Source: Apoda limacodes (taxonomy: Eukaryota; Arthropoda; Insecta; Lepidoptera; Limacodidae). Taken from it: a stretch of DNA of 64,000 nt. A model generated the notes under the pieces. The model was not told the DNA's origin. It made no database searches and saw only the letters and a list, made by a program, of their open reading frames with translations. Shown piece by piece: positions 1 to 12,000 of this stretch. A program made the position numbers and the translations under genes. The stretch spans positions 12,405,001 through 12,469,000 of the forward strand of contig OX291553.1 in assembly GCA_946406115.1 (NCBI GenBank), written 5' to 3'. Positions within the stretch are counted from its first letter, which is position 1. Each line of letters begins with the position of its first letter.

Positions 1-236
1 ATGATTTAACGCCATTTTACATCATTTATGCTACAAATATTATGCCGATTTTTAAAATCAACAAAATTGCTTTGACTGGTAATAAAATTATAATAATAGA
101 CTTTTAAACTACATCAATAACATAAAAAATAAAAATTAAGTGGTTTCAATTTATTTAATAGCAAATTTAACATTTACAGCTTCAAATTTCAGGGTTTTTT
201 AATTGGTTTTTTATATTTATTTTGCGGAATTTATAG
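1..236. other. AT-rich sequence, no gene seen
   Basis: AT-rich sequence with no open frame I can support. It ends at a possible splice acceptor (AG at 235-236) for the candidate exon that follows. Confidence 0.5.
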
Positions 237-409
237 GGCCCGTCTGTTTTGTAACATTATCTGTCAATTTTAAACGAGAATCAAGCGTGCGTTTCAAATC
301 TACAGTCCCAAACAACATAATTCATCCTGTTTTTGATAACAATAAATTAGTAACGTTCGCCATATTAGTAATAATCTTTTATGGAATCAAATATGTTCTA
401 CGTTCATAG
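237..409 (+). CDS. Possible terminal exon of an unrecognised membrane protein
   Basis: I do not recognise this gene. After a candidate acceptor (TTTATAG, AG at 235-236) an open frame runs 57 codons to a TAG stop at 407-409. Entry is in phase 1, so the first two bases complete a split codon. The N-terminal part is polar and basic (FKRESSVRFKST, then NNIIHPVFDNN). It ends in one hydrophobic stretch, LVTFAILVIIFYGIKYVL, followed by Arg-Ser. That layout fits a C-terminal membrane anchor. A variant polyadenylation signal ATTAAA follows near 451. No upstream exon is visible, and the frame could be open by chance in AT-rich DNA. Transcript evidence would settle it. Confidence 0.3.
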
Positions 410-479
410 TGAATTTTTCTTAACAATAACTACATAAAAGCAAACAAGTATTAAATTTTTTTTTGTGTTAGCCTGCTTT

Positions 480-830
480 GAATCTGGACTAATGCCCTTT
501 CTAAGCCTTAACTAAGTATTGTAGATATCTTGAAAACTGTTGCTATGGATGAAGTCAACCTTCAGGATATCTTGAAGTCAGTCTTAAGTATTTGTTAATA
601 CTAGTCTCTCCTAAGTGCGACTGAAGTTTATCTACAAAGTAGTATGGAGTGACTCCTAATATTCTCTTTAAATCTGTGCCCATTTTTACTTCACATTGTC
701 TTGGAGTGTATTTAGAGAATATTTCCTGTGGGACAAAATAGTTTTAGCCAAGACAAAAGCCCGGATTCGATAATTTGTCTTCAAGATATCTACAATTCCT
801 TTTTAAGGCTAGTCATTGCTACTTGGGTGG
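480..830. repeat. Imperfect inverted repeat, old foldback element
   Basis: The left arm near 497-535 contains AAGCCTTAACTAAG followed by TTGTAGATATCTTGAA. The right arm near 775-815 contains TTCAAGATATCTACAA and AAGGCTAGTCATTG, its reverse complement with gaps. The open frame at 728-1012 overlaps the right arm and resembles no protein I know, so I do not call it a gene. Confidence 0.4.
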
Positions 831-1012
831 TGAAAGTCGTCGAATCCTACCAGAGTTATTTTGAAAGTAAACAAGCAAAAACACGTCTCGATTGCTTAAA
901 TTCGCACTTAACCCCCTTAACTCGCTCTACCGACAACCAGGTTTGCGAGGTCTTTGATACTGCACTCCCTTGTTCGCTGTTCGGTATGACAAAAAATTTT
1001 ACCCATTTGTAA

Positions 1013-1460
1013 GTTAAAATCAATCTTATTTAATTCTTGCCATGTAAAAAACTAACAGTTCCTTGAGGTTTTTCTGCATTAAATTCTGCAAATTAGCCTA
1101 AAATGCAAAGGTATCATAAATATTTTGCTTCTAAGGTAAAAAAAATGGTAATAGTAGTTTAATACACAGATCGTTGTCTGTCCGGGCCAGTCCGGGGCGA
1201 TGACGACGATGGCGCGGCGGCAAGGTTCGAATGCGCCGAAAAATTGCATCTGAATATTTGAAATTTCAAAGATTTCGGGGGAGGGGGGATACCACATTTT
1301 CAGTCCTATAGTATTTCCCGATTTTATCGGAAACTACATAACAACATTTCCTTTATATACCTAAGCATGTTTCTTAATATACACAGTATATTACAAGCAT
1401 GCACAAAAATTTTACCCTCACATAGACCCCAAAATCATAACCCTCCCTTTAGATTTTACC
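1013..1460. other. Non-coding stretch with a GC-rich patch
   Basis: No gene seen. 1180-1290 is locally GC- and CpG-rich (GACGACGATGGCGCGGCGG) in AT-rich DNA and is probably a repeat fragment. Confidence 0.4.
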
Positions 1461-1464
1461 GTAG

Positions 1465-1805
1465 TTGAGTAAAAAGAGATGGTCATCATTTCAAACATTT
1501 ATAGAACACAACCGATTTTACAAGCAGTACAGTAGAACAAAGGTATATGACGGCAAATAAGTCTCCTCTTAGTCTTAAGAATTCAATACCACTTGTATTT
1601 TTGAGATAGTTTACTATTCCCATAGGTTTATCTTTGGACAGAGTCAAATGTATGCACCCACCAAAACCTAGCAGTAGGTATTTTATGTAGGACCAGATTT
1701 ACAACTTATTAAGTTAAGTACCTACTTAATATCCTTTGCCCTAAGTTATCTTACTGCTTCGCTATGTTGAGTAGGTACTCCATGACTTGAACATGGGCCA
1801 TGTAG
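1465..1805 (-). mobile_element. Decayed 3' part of non-LTR retrotransposon (same family as 46150-49780)
   Basis: Read on the - strand, 1470-1600 encodes a broken stretch resembling LSLRRDFASLCVFYRLYNGL of the intact element. 1745-1800 carries the MEYLL and LLNIAKQ remnants of its MEYCCHLW and VLNRAKQ segments. Stops and indels are frequent, so this is an old copy with the same - strand orientation as the full element. Confidence 0.6.
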
Positions 1806-1939
1806 GGAAATATCGTTGCACTCTTAGGACACCAGAGTCCATGTGGTAGATGGCTTTTTTTGCTAAGGTTTCTGAATGACATCAACATCAACATCAACGA
1901 CATCAAGGCTCTTAGCGCGAATTCTTTATTTTTCAACGA

Positions 1940-2590
1940 GTCACATTGTACATAGTTAAGTCACATTTCGGACAATAGCTGTGCTAATGTTGGCTTCCTA
2001 GATCAATTTTGATTTGAATAAATAGTTGAGTGTTTATAATTTTCCATGAGAAGCTATAATATATTTACAGTAATACATACTCTGTATACTATTCGGTTGT
2101 TTTATTTCGAAATTTTATTATAATACTATGCATAAATTTTCTAAATAAATGTCCTCAAATTTACGCAAAAGGTTAAATAACATTTATCGGCATTTATTAG
2201 AGAGAAATCTTTGACTTTGCAAATAAAAAAATTATTATTTTTGGCGTTACTATTGGTGTCATAATGTGTTTATGCTAGGCTATATGGATTCAATTTCCAA
2301 CAGCCTTCCAGAGCTTCTGATGACGCCTGGACAAATTAAAACAAATAAAAAAAACCTAATTCTACTAGTGGTGCAGAAAGTCAATTAATCGAAATTGATT
2401 AAACAATCATAGATGGTAAAAATTTATTTTTTTAATTTATTTTATTCACTTCGAAGTAAGAATTTTATTTTATTATTTTAAGTATTTCAATATGCAGCAC
2501 TGTTTGAATATTTTTTGTCAGTATCCAGTATACGTGATAACTACCCACATCACAAAAAATTATAATTTTATAAATTTTTCCTAATTGCTT
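1940..2590. other. AT-rich sequence, no gene seen
   Basis: AT-rich intergenic DNA with homopolymer runs. No exon, RNA gene or clear repeat boundary seen. Confidence 0.5.
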
Positions 2591-2594
2591 TTCA

Positions 2595-2890
2595 GCAGTG
2601 AGCAGGCCACTTGACGAGTTGTTAATGTCTTAGGTAGTATATGATTCTCTATCTGACTGGTGCAACACGGCCGCTGGTTTTCTGCAAAGTGGCGTATCGT
2701 CTCCTCTCCTGTTTTCTATTTTTATCAATTCAATGACATCTTAGCTATCTTCTCTCTACCATCTTTATGCAGACGATCTTCAGATTTACACACAAACTCC
2801 TATCAACACCTTGATCAAATTGTGTAAGGAGTAATTCCTGTGGCCTCATTGTTAATCCTACGAAAACAAAAACAATCTTCGTAGGCAATT
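2595..2890 (+). mobile_element. Reverse transcriptase relic of a second non-LTR retrotransposon
   Basis: Broken frames on the + strand preserve the RT core. GFLQSGVSSPLLFSIFINSM stands for the GVPQGSVLSPLLF motif. YHLYADDLQIYTQT holds the catalytic YADD box. LIVNPTKTKT follows, with stops between. The wording differs from the YADD region of the 46-49 kb element (HCYADDSTGDA), so this is another LINE family. It abuts the Jockey-like copy downstream. Confidence 0.65.
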
Positions 2891-3255
2891 AAGTCCTCCG
2901 GCCTTAACCCGGCCTTGGATTCGCTGGTGTTGTATTTCCGCTTCGGACGTTCGCCACTCCGCACATTTTCGCGTTTTAAGTGTCGATTGCGTCAATTAGT
3001 TTGTAAGAAACCGAAGAAGTACCGAGTGCTCCGAGTAATGACTCGTACTGGCCGAGATACTCAAAAGTTTGTCCCGGGACCAGCTAGGAGTAATCGTCGA
3101 AGCTCATAGGATATACAACGGCCGCAACAAGTCTGAGTGCTACGGCATGGTGCTCATAGTACTCGACCTATCGAAAGAAGGCAAAGCCATCTTTAAAATT
3201 AAAGATGTGTGTAGCCTCAAAGGTGTCCGGGTTGAAACATAAGCGGTCCTCCCCG

Positions 3256-3420
3256 GGCAATGCCACAGGTGCCAACTGCATGGCCACGCTCAGCGCAACT
3301 GCACACGCAGGCCGCGCTGCGTGAAATGCCTGCGCGATCACGCTACTGAAGACTGTGATCACGTTCGCGAAAATGCATCCGACCCAGTCGCTTGCGTTCT
3401 CTGTGGAAGCGAGGGCTAGA
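3256..3420 (+). pseudogene. ORF1 zinc-knuckle fragment of the Jockey-like element
   Basis: Two adjacent Cys/His knuckles are readable: C-x2-C-x4-H-x4-C (CHRCQLHGHAQRNC) and C-x2-C-x4-H-x4-C (CVKCLRDHATEDC). A further CVLCGSEG ends in a stop. Upstream, a VLDLSKEGKAIFKIKDVC-like segment with ectopic stops resembles the domain preceding the knuckles in Jockey ORF1 proteins, which bind element RNA. It is not translatable as one protein here. Confidence 0.6.
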
Positions 3421-3672
3421 CAAACAACCGCTTCAATATAAAACATGCCGATACCCAAAAAGGGTAAATCATGCCCCTCCGCCCCCTGACAACAGACACC
3501 GTTTGTGCCTGCCCCCCAAATCCCTGTCCCTGCTGTCAATGCCTGGAGCTGACCTCCGGCGCTAGTTGACGCAGAAAAATCGAATAAGACAGACAATCTT
3601 CTGTCTGCACTCCCTGGGCCCGTCTCAGTCACGAGAATTCCCGCGACCCCCGCGCTCTTCGCCTGCGACTGC

Positions 3673-4302
3673 TTGCAAACACGTGCCTTGCTCCCTCGCG
3701 CCCCTCTCGGGTGCCACCCCGTTAAGCCACTTAGTCAACCGAGCAATAGCTCCAGACCAGCCTACGTAGACGCCGTGTTCGTGAAATACGAACAGGGCAC
3801 CAACCCCCCACAGATGCTTAGATTCATGTCACTCGTTCAAATCAAAATGGATTGCACAACCACGCGCGAAAAACTCGGCCCCGTCTCCATCGGCTACTCT
3901 AATGCCAACGGTCTACGCAATCAAAGGGAGAAATTGACGGAATTCCTCTCGACCCATAAACCGGACGTCTTCCTCATCCAGGAAACATTCCTCAAACCTG
4001 CCATTCGCATCCCTTTGATTGCGAACTATCGCACCGTCCGTGATTTAACTGCCTTCCCTCTCGGAGTTACTCTCATCTATTACAGACGCTCCCTGCATTG
4101 CTCTCCCATCGATCCTCCACCCTTTGCGAATTTAGAAGCTTCCATCTGCTGCCTAGCGATGACCGGCCATCCGCCGGTCATCATTGCATCGGTAAATCTT
4201 TCCCCGGCAAGAGACTTGCTCAAGAGCGACCTTCAGTTGCTCTTAAATTTTGCCGACGCGTCATACTTTACCGGCAACCTAAATTGCAAGCAACGCCGAT
4301 AG
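3673..4302 (+). pseudogene. Endonuclease part of the Jockey-like ORF2, truncated by a stop
   Basis: An open frame of 209 codons holds the N-terminal half of an APE-like endonuclease from about residue 55 (MRFMSLVQIK, then GYSNANGLRNQ). The metal-binding Glu is in LIQETF. It ends with FTGNLNCKQRR and a stop. The GDFNAKH-type active-site motif is replaced by GNLNCKQ, so the conserved Asp is lost. Residues before the endonuclease start are not element-like, and the ATG of this frame is probably not a native start. Confidence 0.6.
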
Positions 4303-5579
4303 AACTCCTCAGTCACTAAACGGAGAGGCAGATTCCTTGACCAACTAGTTGACAGACTAAACTTTGACATCATCGCTCCCATGACACCCACCTTCTTTCC
4401 CCATAACGCCGGCTGCAGCCCTGACGTGCTGAACCCTCGTGACAGCACTTCTAAAGAATGTAAGGCTAAGCTTTCGCTATATAGAGGTGCTTGACGAACT
4501 TGACTTGGACCGCCATCCGGACTTACTGAATAGCGAAAGCCTTCGACAAATTCTGGCACGACGGTTTAATTTATAAACTGTACAACTACCAGTTGCCAGA
4601 CCATCTTGTACTCATCATACGAGACTATTTGTCGAACCGCAGCTTTCGCTATAGAGTCGAATTAGCCCAATTAGCCCTCTTTGGGGACGATAACGCTATA
4701 TATAGGCAAGTGAGTCGAATCACTAAGAGACTCCAATCCGCAATCACTGCCCTAGGCGAATGGTTTCGGAAATGGAGAATCGAAGTGAATCCCGACAAAA
4801 GCTCTGCCAATCTCTTCACCGTTGGCCGCCCTCCACGACTATCTTCGATCTCACTCTTCGGCTGTGCCATTTCTTGGCAAAACAATGCCAAATATCTTGA
4901 TGTGACCCTGGACAGTTGAACTTCCAGACGTTTGAACTTCCGCGATCACACCAAAATCACACCGCTTTTCCTCGGTAGTCTATAACCCATGATAGGCAAG
5001 TACAGTAAGTTGTCGCTAAGAAATAAGCTGGCTCTTTACACCACTTGCATCTGCCCAATATTAGCATACGCTTGTGTCGTCTATGCGTTGTCTAAACGCA
5101 ACCTCCATAGTCACCAGACCCTCCAAAACCGCTTCCTCAGAGCGGAATGCGGACTTACACGGAGAATTCGAGCTCCCCACGATTCCTGGCAGTCCGTTTT
5201 TTCGAGCGTACACAAAATCACCCGACCCGATCAATTGTGCAATCCACAAGCTATCATTCCCCCGACAGACTACGGCATGGTCGAAAAACTATTGTTAGGT
5301 GGCCTCGGCACGTACTAACGGCCCCAGACGACGATCTCGCTATTCGGATAGCGAGACTAGTCTCAACGACCTCCACTAATAGGGAACCCCTCCCCTCACA
5401 AGACGCCGAAGTCCCCGGGTTCGTCGGCGAACGCACGGATACACGAGGTTTCAAAGAGTCCACAACCCTAAGAGACAACCCTAAGAGCGACAACCCAAGC
5501 CGACGCTCTACCCGCGGGGAGCCCTTGAGCTTTGAGCACTATATGGCAAAAAAGGGACAAATTAGTTGATCCACGAGAA

Positions 5580-6849
5580 AACACCGTTTTTTTTTTGTTA
5601 TGAAAATAAAAAAAAATTAAATTAGACCACGGACAATGTACCTATTACAAATTTCATAATCTATTTTTTTTTCATCTATACATAAAAAAAAGTTGGACCA
5701 CGGGCAAAATAGGTCATACAAATTTCTTATACTTATTCTCCAGGTGGACTTCAGACAAAAAAAGTGGACCACGACCAACACGTGTGACTGATGATACTGA
5801 CGCTGACATTTATTTTTGGGAAATAAAGATTTCTCCCCGGTACTAATTATTCTAGTCCCTCGAAGACTGTTACACTGTTGTTATCTATGCTTAGTATAAA
5901 TAACACCAAAATTTAGTGCAATATATATTGATAAATCTGTAAGTTAATTAGTAAGAACTTCCATTTTTGTTTTTTATAAATAGTCAAAGTTTTAAAATGT
6001 ATACCACGATCAGTTCAGTCCAGTCCATGGCTTAATGGGCCTCCTGGATCCTTCCTTGACAGACACGTTACACACCATATCCACATACCATGCAGCCTTC
6101 CATGCCTTTTGAGTTTTCGCCACTCACGCAAGTTGTAAACAAGACGTTTCGCAAACGTTCTTTCTGTATATTTCGTATAAGATTTTGTTAGATTGAAAAA
6201 TTGCAGCAATTTGCTCCCTAACTATGTGTTATGTTATAACAAATTTGAGTACTTATAACGTTACATAATGGTTGGTGTGGACCATCTAGGAGGCACGATT
6301 GGGGCGTATGTGCTTTCCTGCATTGAACTCGCTCTTTATGACTAAGTTACGAAAGGAATACTGTTTTAGATAGTGATCAACTATAAAACATTTTGTTGTA
6401 AAAATTTAATTAAATGTTGTTATAATAGACAATTAAAAAAGATTTTTTTAAATAATTACCCAATATAACTGCATTTTGATTATCTAAAATTGTTGGCTTT
6501 TATATCTAGAATGTATATGTGAGTATCGGGGCTGGGAAAATTCATACTATGCTGTAATTAAATCCAAATTACAAAATACTTTTTTGCATGTATTTTAAAT
6601 ACAAAACACGGTATTTTAACCATTTATGATTGAAATACAAAATACAAATTACAAAATAAATTGAGGTCCTTTGATCGCAAAAAAATTTAAGTAACTTAAT
6701 CTAAGAACAACTATAACTTACTTGAAAGTGTCATATTGCTTATGCTCACACACGTAATATATCACATGTCACACCTGTCATATTCTACACTTTGGTTTTT
6801 ATTTATCTTTGTAATAATTTTGTTTTCCATTTCTGATGGCTAATTGCAG
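5580..6849. other. AT-rich intergenic DNA, no gene recognised
   Basis: Contains short direct repeats of a TGGACCACG motif (5622, 5695, 5765) and a moderately GC-rich patch at 6020-6130. No exon that could join the candidate terminal exon at 6850 was recognised. Confidence 0.45.
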
Positions 6850-6908
6850 GCAAGGTTGACAAATTGGTTCTTAGAATGAAAGCTGCTAGAAAGAGAAAGA
6901 GCAGATAA
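6850..6908 (+). CDS. Candidate terminal coding exon of an unidentified gene
   Basis: After a good acceptor (TGGCTAATTGCAG, AG at 6848-6849) a frame entered in phase 1 reads KVDKLVLRMKAARKRKSR and stops at TAA 6906-6908. The strongly basic tail resembles the C-termini of nucleolar or ribosome-biogenesis proteins, but I cannot name the family from 18 residues. Two AATAAA signals follow within 70 bases, as expected at a real gene end. The preceding exon was not found; it would have to lie upstream, perhaps beyond the window. The combination of acceptor, basic tail, stop and polyadenylation signals makes chance less likely, but it is not proof. Confidence 0.42.
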
Positions 6909-6954
6909 AAAATGACTCCGAAAATTAAAACATGTTTTTAGAAAAGGGGAGAAA

Positions 6955-6976
6955 AATAAAGTACTAAGTCAATAAA
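6955..6976 (+). terminator. Tandem polyadenylation signals
   Basis: AATAAA occurs at 6955-6960 and again at 6971-6976, 47 and 63 bases after the TAA of the candidate terminal exon. They support a + strand gene ending here. Confidence 0.45.
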
Positions 6977-6999
6977 ACACGATCGCTAATTGTATTTAA

Positions 7000-7640
7000 G
7001 CCAAATGTATTTTAAAGCAATAGTTATTCGAAATACTCATTAATTAAATACCTATACTCATATATGTCATCAGCTATAATTCACTAATATAACTTACGTA
7101 ATTTTTTAAAAGTAGCTAGTGACTTGCTTTATATTTCGTTAACGTACATTTTTAATATATTTGAAAAAAACGACTTCAAAACTGTAATTTATTAATGGCA
7201 CCGACCTCAAAAAATATATGGCATATTTACTTTAGATTTTTAAGAGATAAAACTTTTATTTATTTTTCCCTTTTTAGTTAATTAATTGAATAAATTACAT
7301 TTTTGGAACTGGTATATTTTTTAAAAATAACTTTATTATTTCTTTTTTTTTTAATTTCAGTTGTAATTGAAACTTATTACTTCATCTTTTTTTGTTCGAG
7401 TACCTTTACCCAATTATTTCTATGTCTTTTACGTATTTTTAGGGTGAAATTATAGTATTTCCAATGATATGAAGTGTTGCCAACAAACGATTTAACGATT
7501 CCTTTTTAAATTGCTAAGCCACTGTTTATAATTTTCATCCAGATTATTTATCTACAGCCTAACTGCATGAAAACAGTGAAACAACATGCATAATGACATG
7601 TGTAAGAATTACGATTTTAAGCCAACGCCACTTTTTCATC
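7000..7640. other. AT-rich intergenic DNA
   Basis: No gene seen. A short AAAAAACGACTTCAAA motif at about 7166, of a kind common in lepidopteran repeats, recurs in inverted form (GTTGAAGTCGGTTAAAA) near 16385. Confidence 0.45.
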
Positions 7641-7945
7641 GTGACTGATACATATTTAACTATCTAACTGAACTACTGATCCGATTTTGATGATACTTGC
7701 ACTGTTCTCGAAGTTAGACTATACCTAGTCCTACTAAAAAATATTTTTTGCAATCCGACTTATAATTTTTGAAATATGCGCGGACAAACATACATACATA
7801 CACTTATGACATTTGGTACACGTGTTTAGAAGCTGGTATAGACTAACATATACAAAAACTGCAATTTTAACTATTTGCATACATAGGGGTCGAATGGATA
7901 ACCTCCTTTATTAAATTCGGTTCAAAATAATATTCAATCGCAGTT
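7640..7945. repeat. Interspersed repeat fragment
   Basis: Contains the phrase ACTGATCCGATTTTGATGAT, then a run of CATA units (GACAAACATACATACATAC at about 7784) and ACTTATGACATTTGGTACACG. These phrases are typical of decayed lepidopteran interspersed repeats. No coding sequence. Confidence 0.4.
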
Positions 7946-8482
7946 AAAATTAAAGATTGGCATCAGCATGGACGTGCCTAGTTGTAGATAAAGAAAGAAC
8001 GTGAACGTTATATTTAGGGCATGATTTTTTAACTATTACGATTGCATTTTCTTTCGTGCTGTAGCTTACTGTTTTGTTAAAAAATCTATTTGCTATCCTG
8101 TAGTCAGTTGTCAAATTTGCCAAATTTTCGAGAATGTGCATAGGGCTGGACGATGTTAATCGATCACAGAGGAATCGATTACTTACGTTCCGTATGTCCG
8201 AGAAAAACTTTTTTTTTTTGTGAAAGCTTGCGACCGTGCGACTTACGGACGGCGACAGAGGAGTACAGGCCAAAGAGATTATAATCACTTGGTACAGACG
8301 ACGAAACGAACTTCCGTAGTTTACGTGGGTTATTGCGTCGTTTCAAGATTTTTATTAGTTGATATATTTGTTAATATTAATAAAAAAACATGTGCATGAT
8401 TTCATAAGTAAGTATATGGTTGTCATTTTCCTAATGAAACATCGCTGTAGTAGATTTGTAGTTCAAAATAAATGGTTATGAT

Positions 8483-8495
8483 TGACTTCAGTCTC
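8483..8495 (+). promoter_or_regulatory. Possible initiator for FBXO28 transcription
   Basis: TTCAGTC (A at 8490) matches the arthropod TCAGT initiator and lies 244 bases upstream of the FBXO28 start codon. No TATA box is at -30. The start site is an inference. A 5'-UTR intron with acceptor TTTTCAG near 8706 is also possible and would move the start upstream. Confidence 0.25.
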
Positions 8496-8733
8496 ATTCG
8501 TCCACCATTTTAAAATTTACTCTACTCGAGTAGGGTCTAAAAAATATTTATTTTTGTAGTTTGTGAAACACTTTCGCCATTACATACATTATTTTTTAAT
8601 CTTCGTGTAATATTACTTGTGTTTGAAATTATTAAAGCGATCTGGAAACTGATATTCTTCATTGCAATGAAGTGGAAAATGGATCCATATAAATTATAGT
8701 TTTCAGGTTTTTTAAATAAGAACAGTGAACATA

Positions 8734-9015
8734 ATGGTGTCGACAAGGCAGATGAGCAATGTTGGAGGCAGTGGTAGTGGCTGCGATGGCGCAGGGCCTT
8801 CGCATGTGGAACCTGTGACCGTTCCTCGCGTGACTCGACACTCGAGCACTCTTCTACCTGGGGGATCCTCACCTCATTCCAGCAGCAATGCCAAAACTAC
8901 ATCAATGGTGTCGATGTCTAAAGCTTACACTACTAACGTGTTAGATTTGCCCATTGAAGTAATAGAAAAAATATTTCGTTATCTGGGCTTCAAAAGTGTG
9001 TCACATCTAAGAATG
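8734..9015 (+). CDS. FBXO28: FBXO28 exon 1: N-terminus and first part of F-box
   Basis: Codes residues 1-94. The first 65 residues are Ser/Gly/Pro-rich and probably disordered. The F-box begins at VLDLPIEVIEKI. The exon ends after HLRM at donor GTTAGT (9016) in phase 0. Joining to exon 2 restores the LRMV sequence expected in this family. Read-through instead gives SYVHIMTKNF and a stop at 9144, unlike the family. Confidence 0.93.
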
Positions 9016-12000
9016 GTTAGTTATGTCCATATTATGACTAAGAATTTTTATTTTAAACTGCATCCAAAGGCATGTGTTGTATACATAGTTAAATACTTAC
9101 TTAGGCTATGTTCCAAAACCCGCCGAGTAATTATCGCCCGGTAATGTCGAAAAATCAAACCGTTTTGGAATGGGAGTTTGACAGTTAATTTATTCACTGG
9201 AATAAATTTTAACCTTTTCTATGACAGTGTAAAGAATTTAACTTGACAGTTGGCAAATTACTCTACCTGTAAGTGTGCTAAAACCACTTTTTTAACTTCC
9301 TTGGGATTGTGATATGGAATGCACCCTGAGTAAGTAATAGAACTACTGCTTATTAGTTAATAATGCATTAGGTTGCTAATTTATATTCTTAATTGGAAAA
9401 CAATATGTTGGTGTAAACATAGCTTTAGGTAACAAGTATTTGAGGTTAAAATTGTGTGACATCATACTTTAATGTCAAGTGTTTCTTTAGTACAATGGGT
9501 AAAAGAAGTTTTAGCATAAAAAAACTAACATTTCTACTCATCTCAATAGATGGATTTTCGAAATATTTCAGTAACCAAACCATTGACCGTCAGGTGCAGC
9601 CACACAAACATGTACAAATAACATGCTTACACTCATCTATAGACAATCTCAAAGTAGCCTAGCACCCGCACGACTGGGCTACAATGTAACCATTTAACTT
9701 TCACCTTAGAAACAAGCCTATAGAAGAAGAAATGACAACATGAATCTTCCTGGGTGTAGACCTGTTACCAATCAATCATGCCGGAACCAAGCCACCAACT
9801 ACAACATCTATCGATTGATTCTTATACATACACATACTTGTTCATCCTTTTTTGCAAAAATGTAAACTGAAAATCAAGAAAACTATGATTTAGGCTCAAA
9901 TAATACGCCTACCTAGTTCAATCTCACTATTTTTGTTTGATTGCATTTCACACACAATAGTAAGAAAAAAAATAATGTCAACTGGACTCGGAATCTAATT
10001 GCAATTCAGGTAAACAAAAATGACCTTGACCCGTGTCTTTCACTTTGTTAGTCTATGCAACATATACATAAATACGTTTAATATTTCTCATTGTAAATTT
10101 GGAATTTTGTAGATTTTTCTGTTTAATCAGTGTTGTGATTTGAAAACCAGTTACAGAATGTGACAATAAAGGTCATCATGTAAGTATTTTAATGAGTTAT
10201 GATTAAATTACCAGAAAAAGTGAACATTAAGTAAAGTTAGGTTATGTTTACAAGATTCGCAAAAAGATTCTGAGTCAGGTTTACCAACATATCTGTTCAT
10301 CACACCCACAACTTTGCCTTTTGACATGTGGATGTAGTGGTTGTGTAGTCTTGTTATTCTTTTGTACTATTGTAGAGTTTGATGGGTAATATATTTTAGT
10401 ATTTCTTTGACAATATATTTTTTTAAATTACTTAGATTAAGTAATATAAAGTATAGGTAAGTATCAGAAACATAATGTCACTGTAGAATATATACCTTGT
10501 ATGTCAAAACATGTTTTTCTTCAATTGATATTTTTATTAAATGGAAACAATGTATTTTATAGTACAGCTAAACCATAAATACAAATATATGACTACTAAG
10601 GCCATCTTTATAAAAAACACACAACTTACATTTTTTTTTGTTTCCTGTAAAGTATCTTTCTCTGGACATACAGGGTTATCATTCTACAGGGGTGAAAGTG
10701 GTTTCATCATTGGTAAAAAAACATGACAAATGAATATTGTGCTAAAATGTGGTGTTGAAATGGGAAACCTGTGTTGAGGATATGCAAGGTTTAAAGCTGT
10801 GTTGGGTTTGATCTTATCTATCTTATTTGCTAAGAAAAAATGTATGTATCTGTATGTCACAAAGTATTTGTTGTGGGGATAACATATCAAAAGAAATAAT
10901 TATTATGTTTGTATGTTTTATCATCTGTCCTTCATTCATTTCCTATCAATATCAAAATTTTAGTAGGTATTGTTTGTATTAAGATGTCAAGCATTCATTG
11001 ATGAGTATTTTTGCCACTAAAAATGTTTTAATATAAATGTTGGTTTTAATCTATCTATTCTACAAGTATAAAAAGTCAAAAAAGTCAAAATGGTTTATTC
11101 AAATAAGGATTTTACAATCACTTTTGAATCGTCAAAGTTATAAGATATTATTTTTTGAACCCTCCCACCTTCCCGCTGGTTCACGATGTTGTTGATTTCT
11201 ACCGAGAAGAATCCGGCAAGAAACTCGATAGTTACTCTTTTAAAAACACTATCAATAATACAAATAAATTAAAATACAATTAATGTTTTGAATAAAAAAT
11301 TTTTAGTCGTACAATTTTATGTTATTTCCATTTTAATTTGGTTTACCTATGCATCCTGTAATTGAGCATCATCAGTCCCAAGGATTTTTATCATTTACAT
11401 AGTCTGAAATATTGTAGTATGCCTTTTTCAAAGTACCTGCTTGATAAAAAGATTTAAATTTACTTATTGATAGATTTTGAATTTTACTCGGAACTTTGTT
11501 GTAAAAGTGTATACATTGCCCCATAAAAGAGTGACTTATTTTGTGTAGACGTGTATCATGCACCAACAGCTTATTTTTACTTCTAGTATTTACATGCACC
11601 AACAGCTTATTTTTACTTCTAGTATAGGTAATGTGTCCCAGTTTGACTGCTTTTAAATGTATAGTGTTATAGCTAAATTAGAATATAAGGAATTTTCCTT
11701 ATATAGAATTCCATAGAATGCTAAAACAGGCTTAAAAATTCTTTGAAGGTTAGTTACTTCATACATGAAACAGTAATTTTGGTGTACTAAATTTTCTGTT
11801 ATTTCCAATGTCTGTTTGTGTGCTCAAGGTAAAGCAGTTAATATTGGGTACATCAATTTTTGTGCCTAAAATTGTCTTAAGATTCTGAATGCTGATGAGT
11901 TAAGTTGCTTGGGTCATCCTTTGCATTGTCACATACTGTGCCGTTTTAGAGGTGCTTCCCCCTGTTTTTTAAAAGGGACTTTTTATTTATACTACTACCT

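Larger units (their letters stand above)
2890..5580 (+). mobile_element. Jockey-like non-LTR retrotransposon, broken and internally deleted
   Basis: This copy keeps the order of a Jockey-type LINE. An ORF1-like region at 2915-3430 has a Gag-type zinc-knuckle array: CHRCQLHGHAQRNC, then CVKCLRDHATEDC, near 3256-3355. An apurinic-type endonuclease domain runs from about 3880 to 4290 with the start SIGYSNANGLRNQ and LIQETFLKP, but the frame stops before the catalytic C-terminal half is complete. The reverse transcriptase is reduced to an AFDKFWHDGLI-like piece near 4535-4575, directly followed by FGDDNAIYRQV near 4683, where ADDTAI is expected. The usual GVPQGS block between them is missing. The C-terminal thumb region (LRNKLALYTTCICPILAYAC) lies at about 5013-5075. 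Stops and frame changes show it is dead. Local GC content is higher than in flanking DNA. Confidence 0.8.

Noticed and set aside
728..1012. 94-codon open frame on the + strand
   Set aside because: No recognisable domain, overlaps an inverted-repeat arm, and has no splice or polyadenylation support.
3168..3632. 154-codon open frame on the - strand
   Set aside because: Antisense to the zinc-knuckle ORF1 region of the Jockey-like element. The GC-rich sense sequence keeps the opposite strand open.
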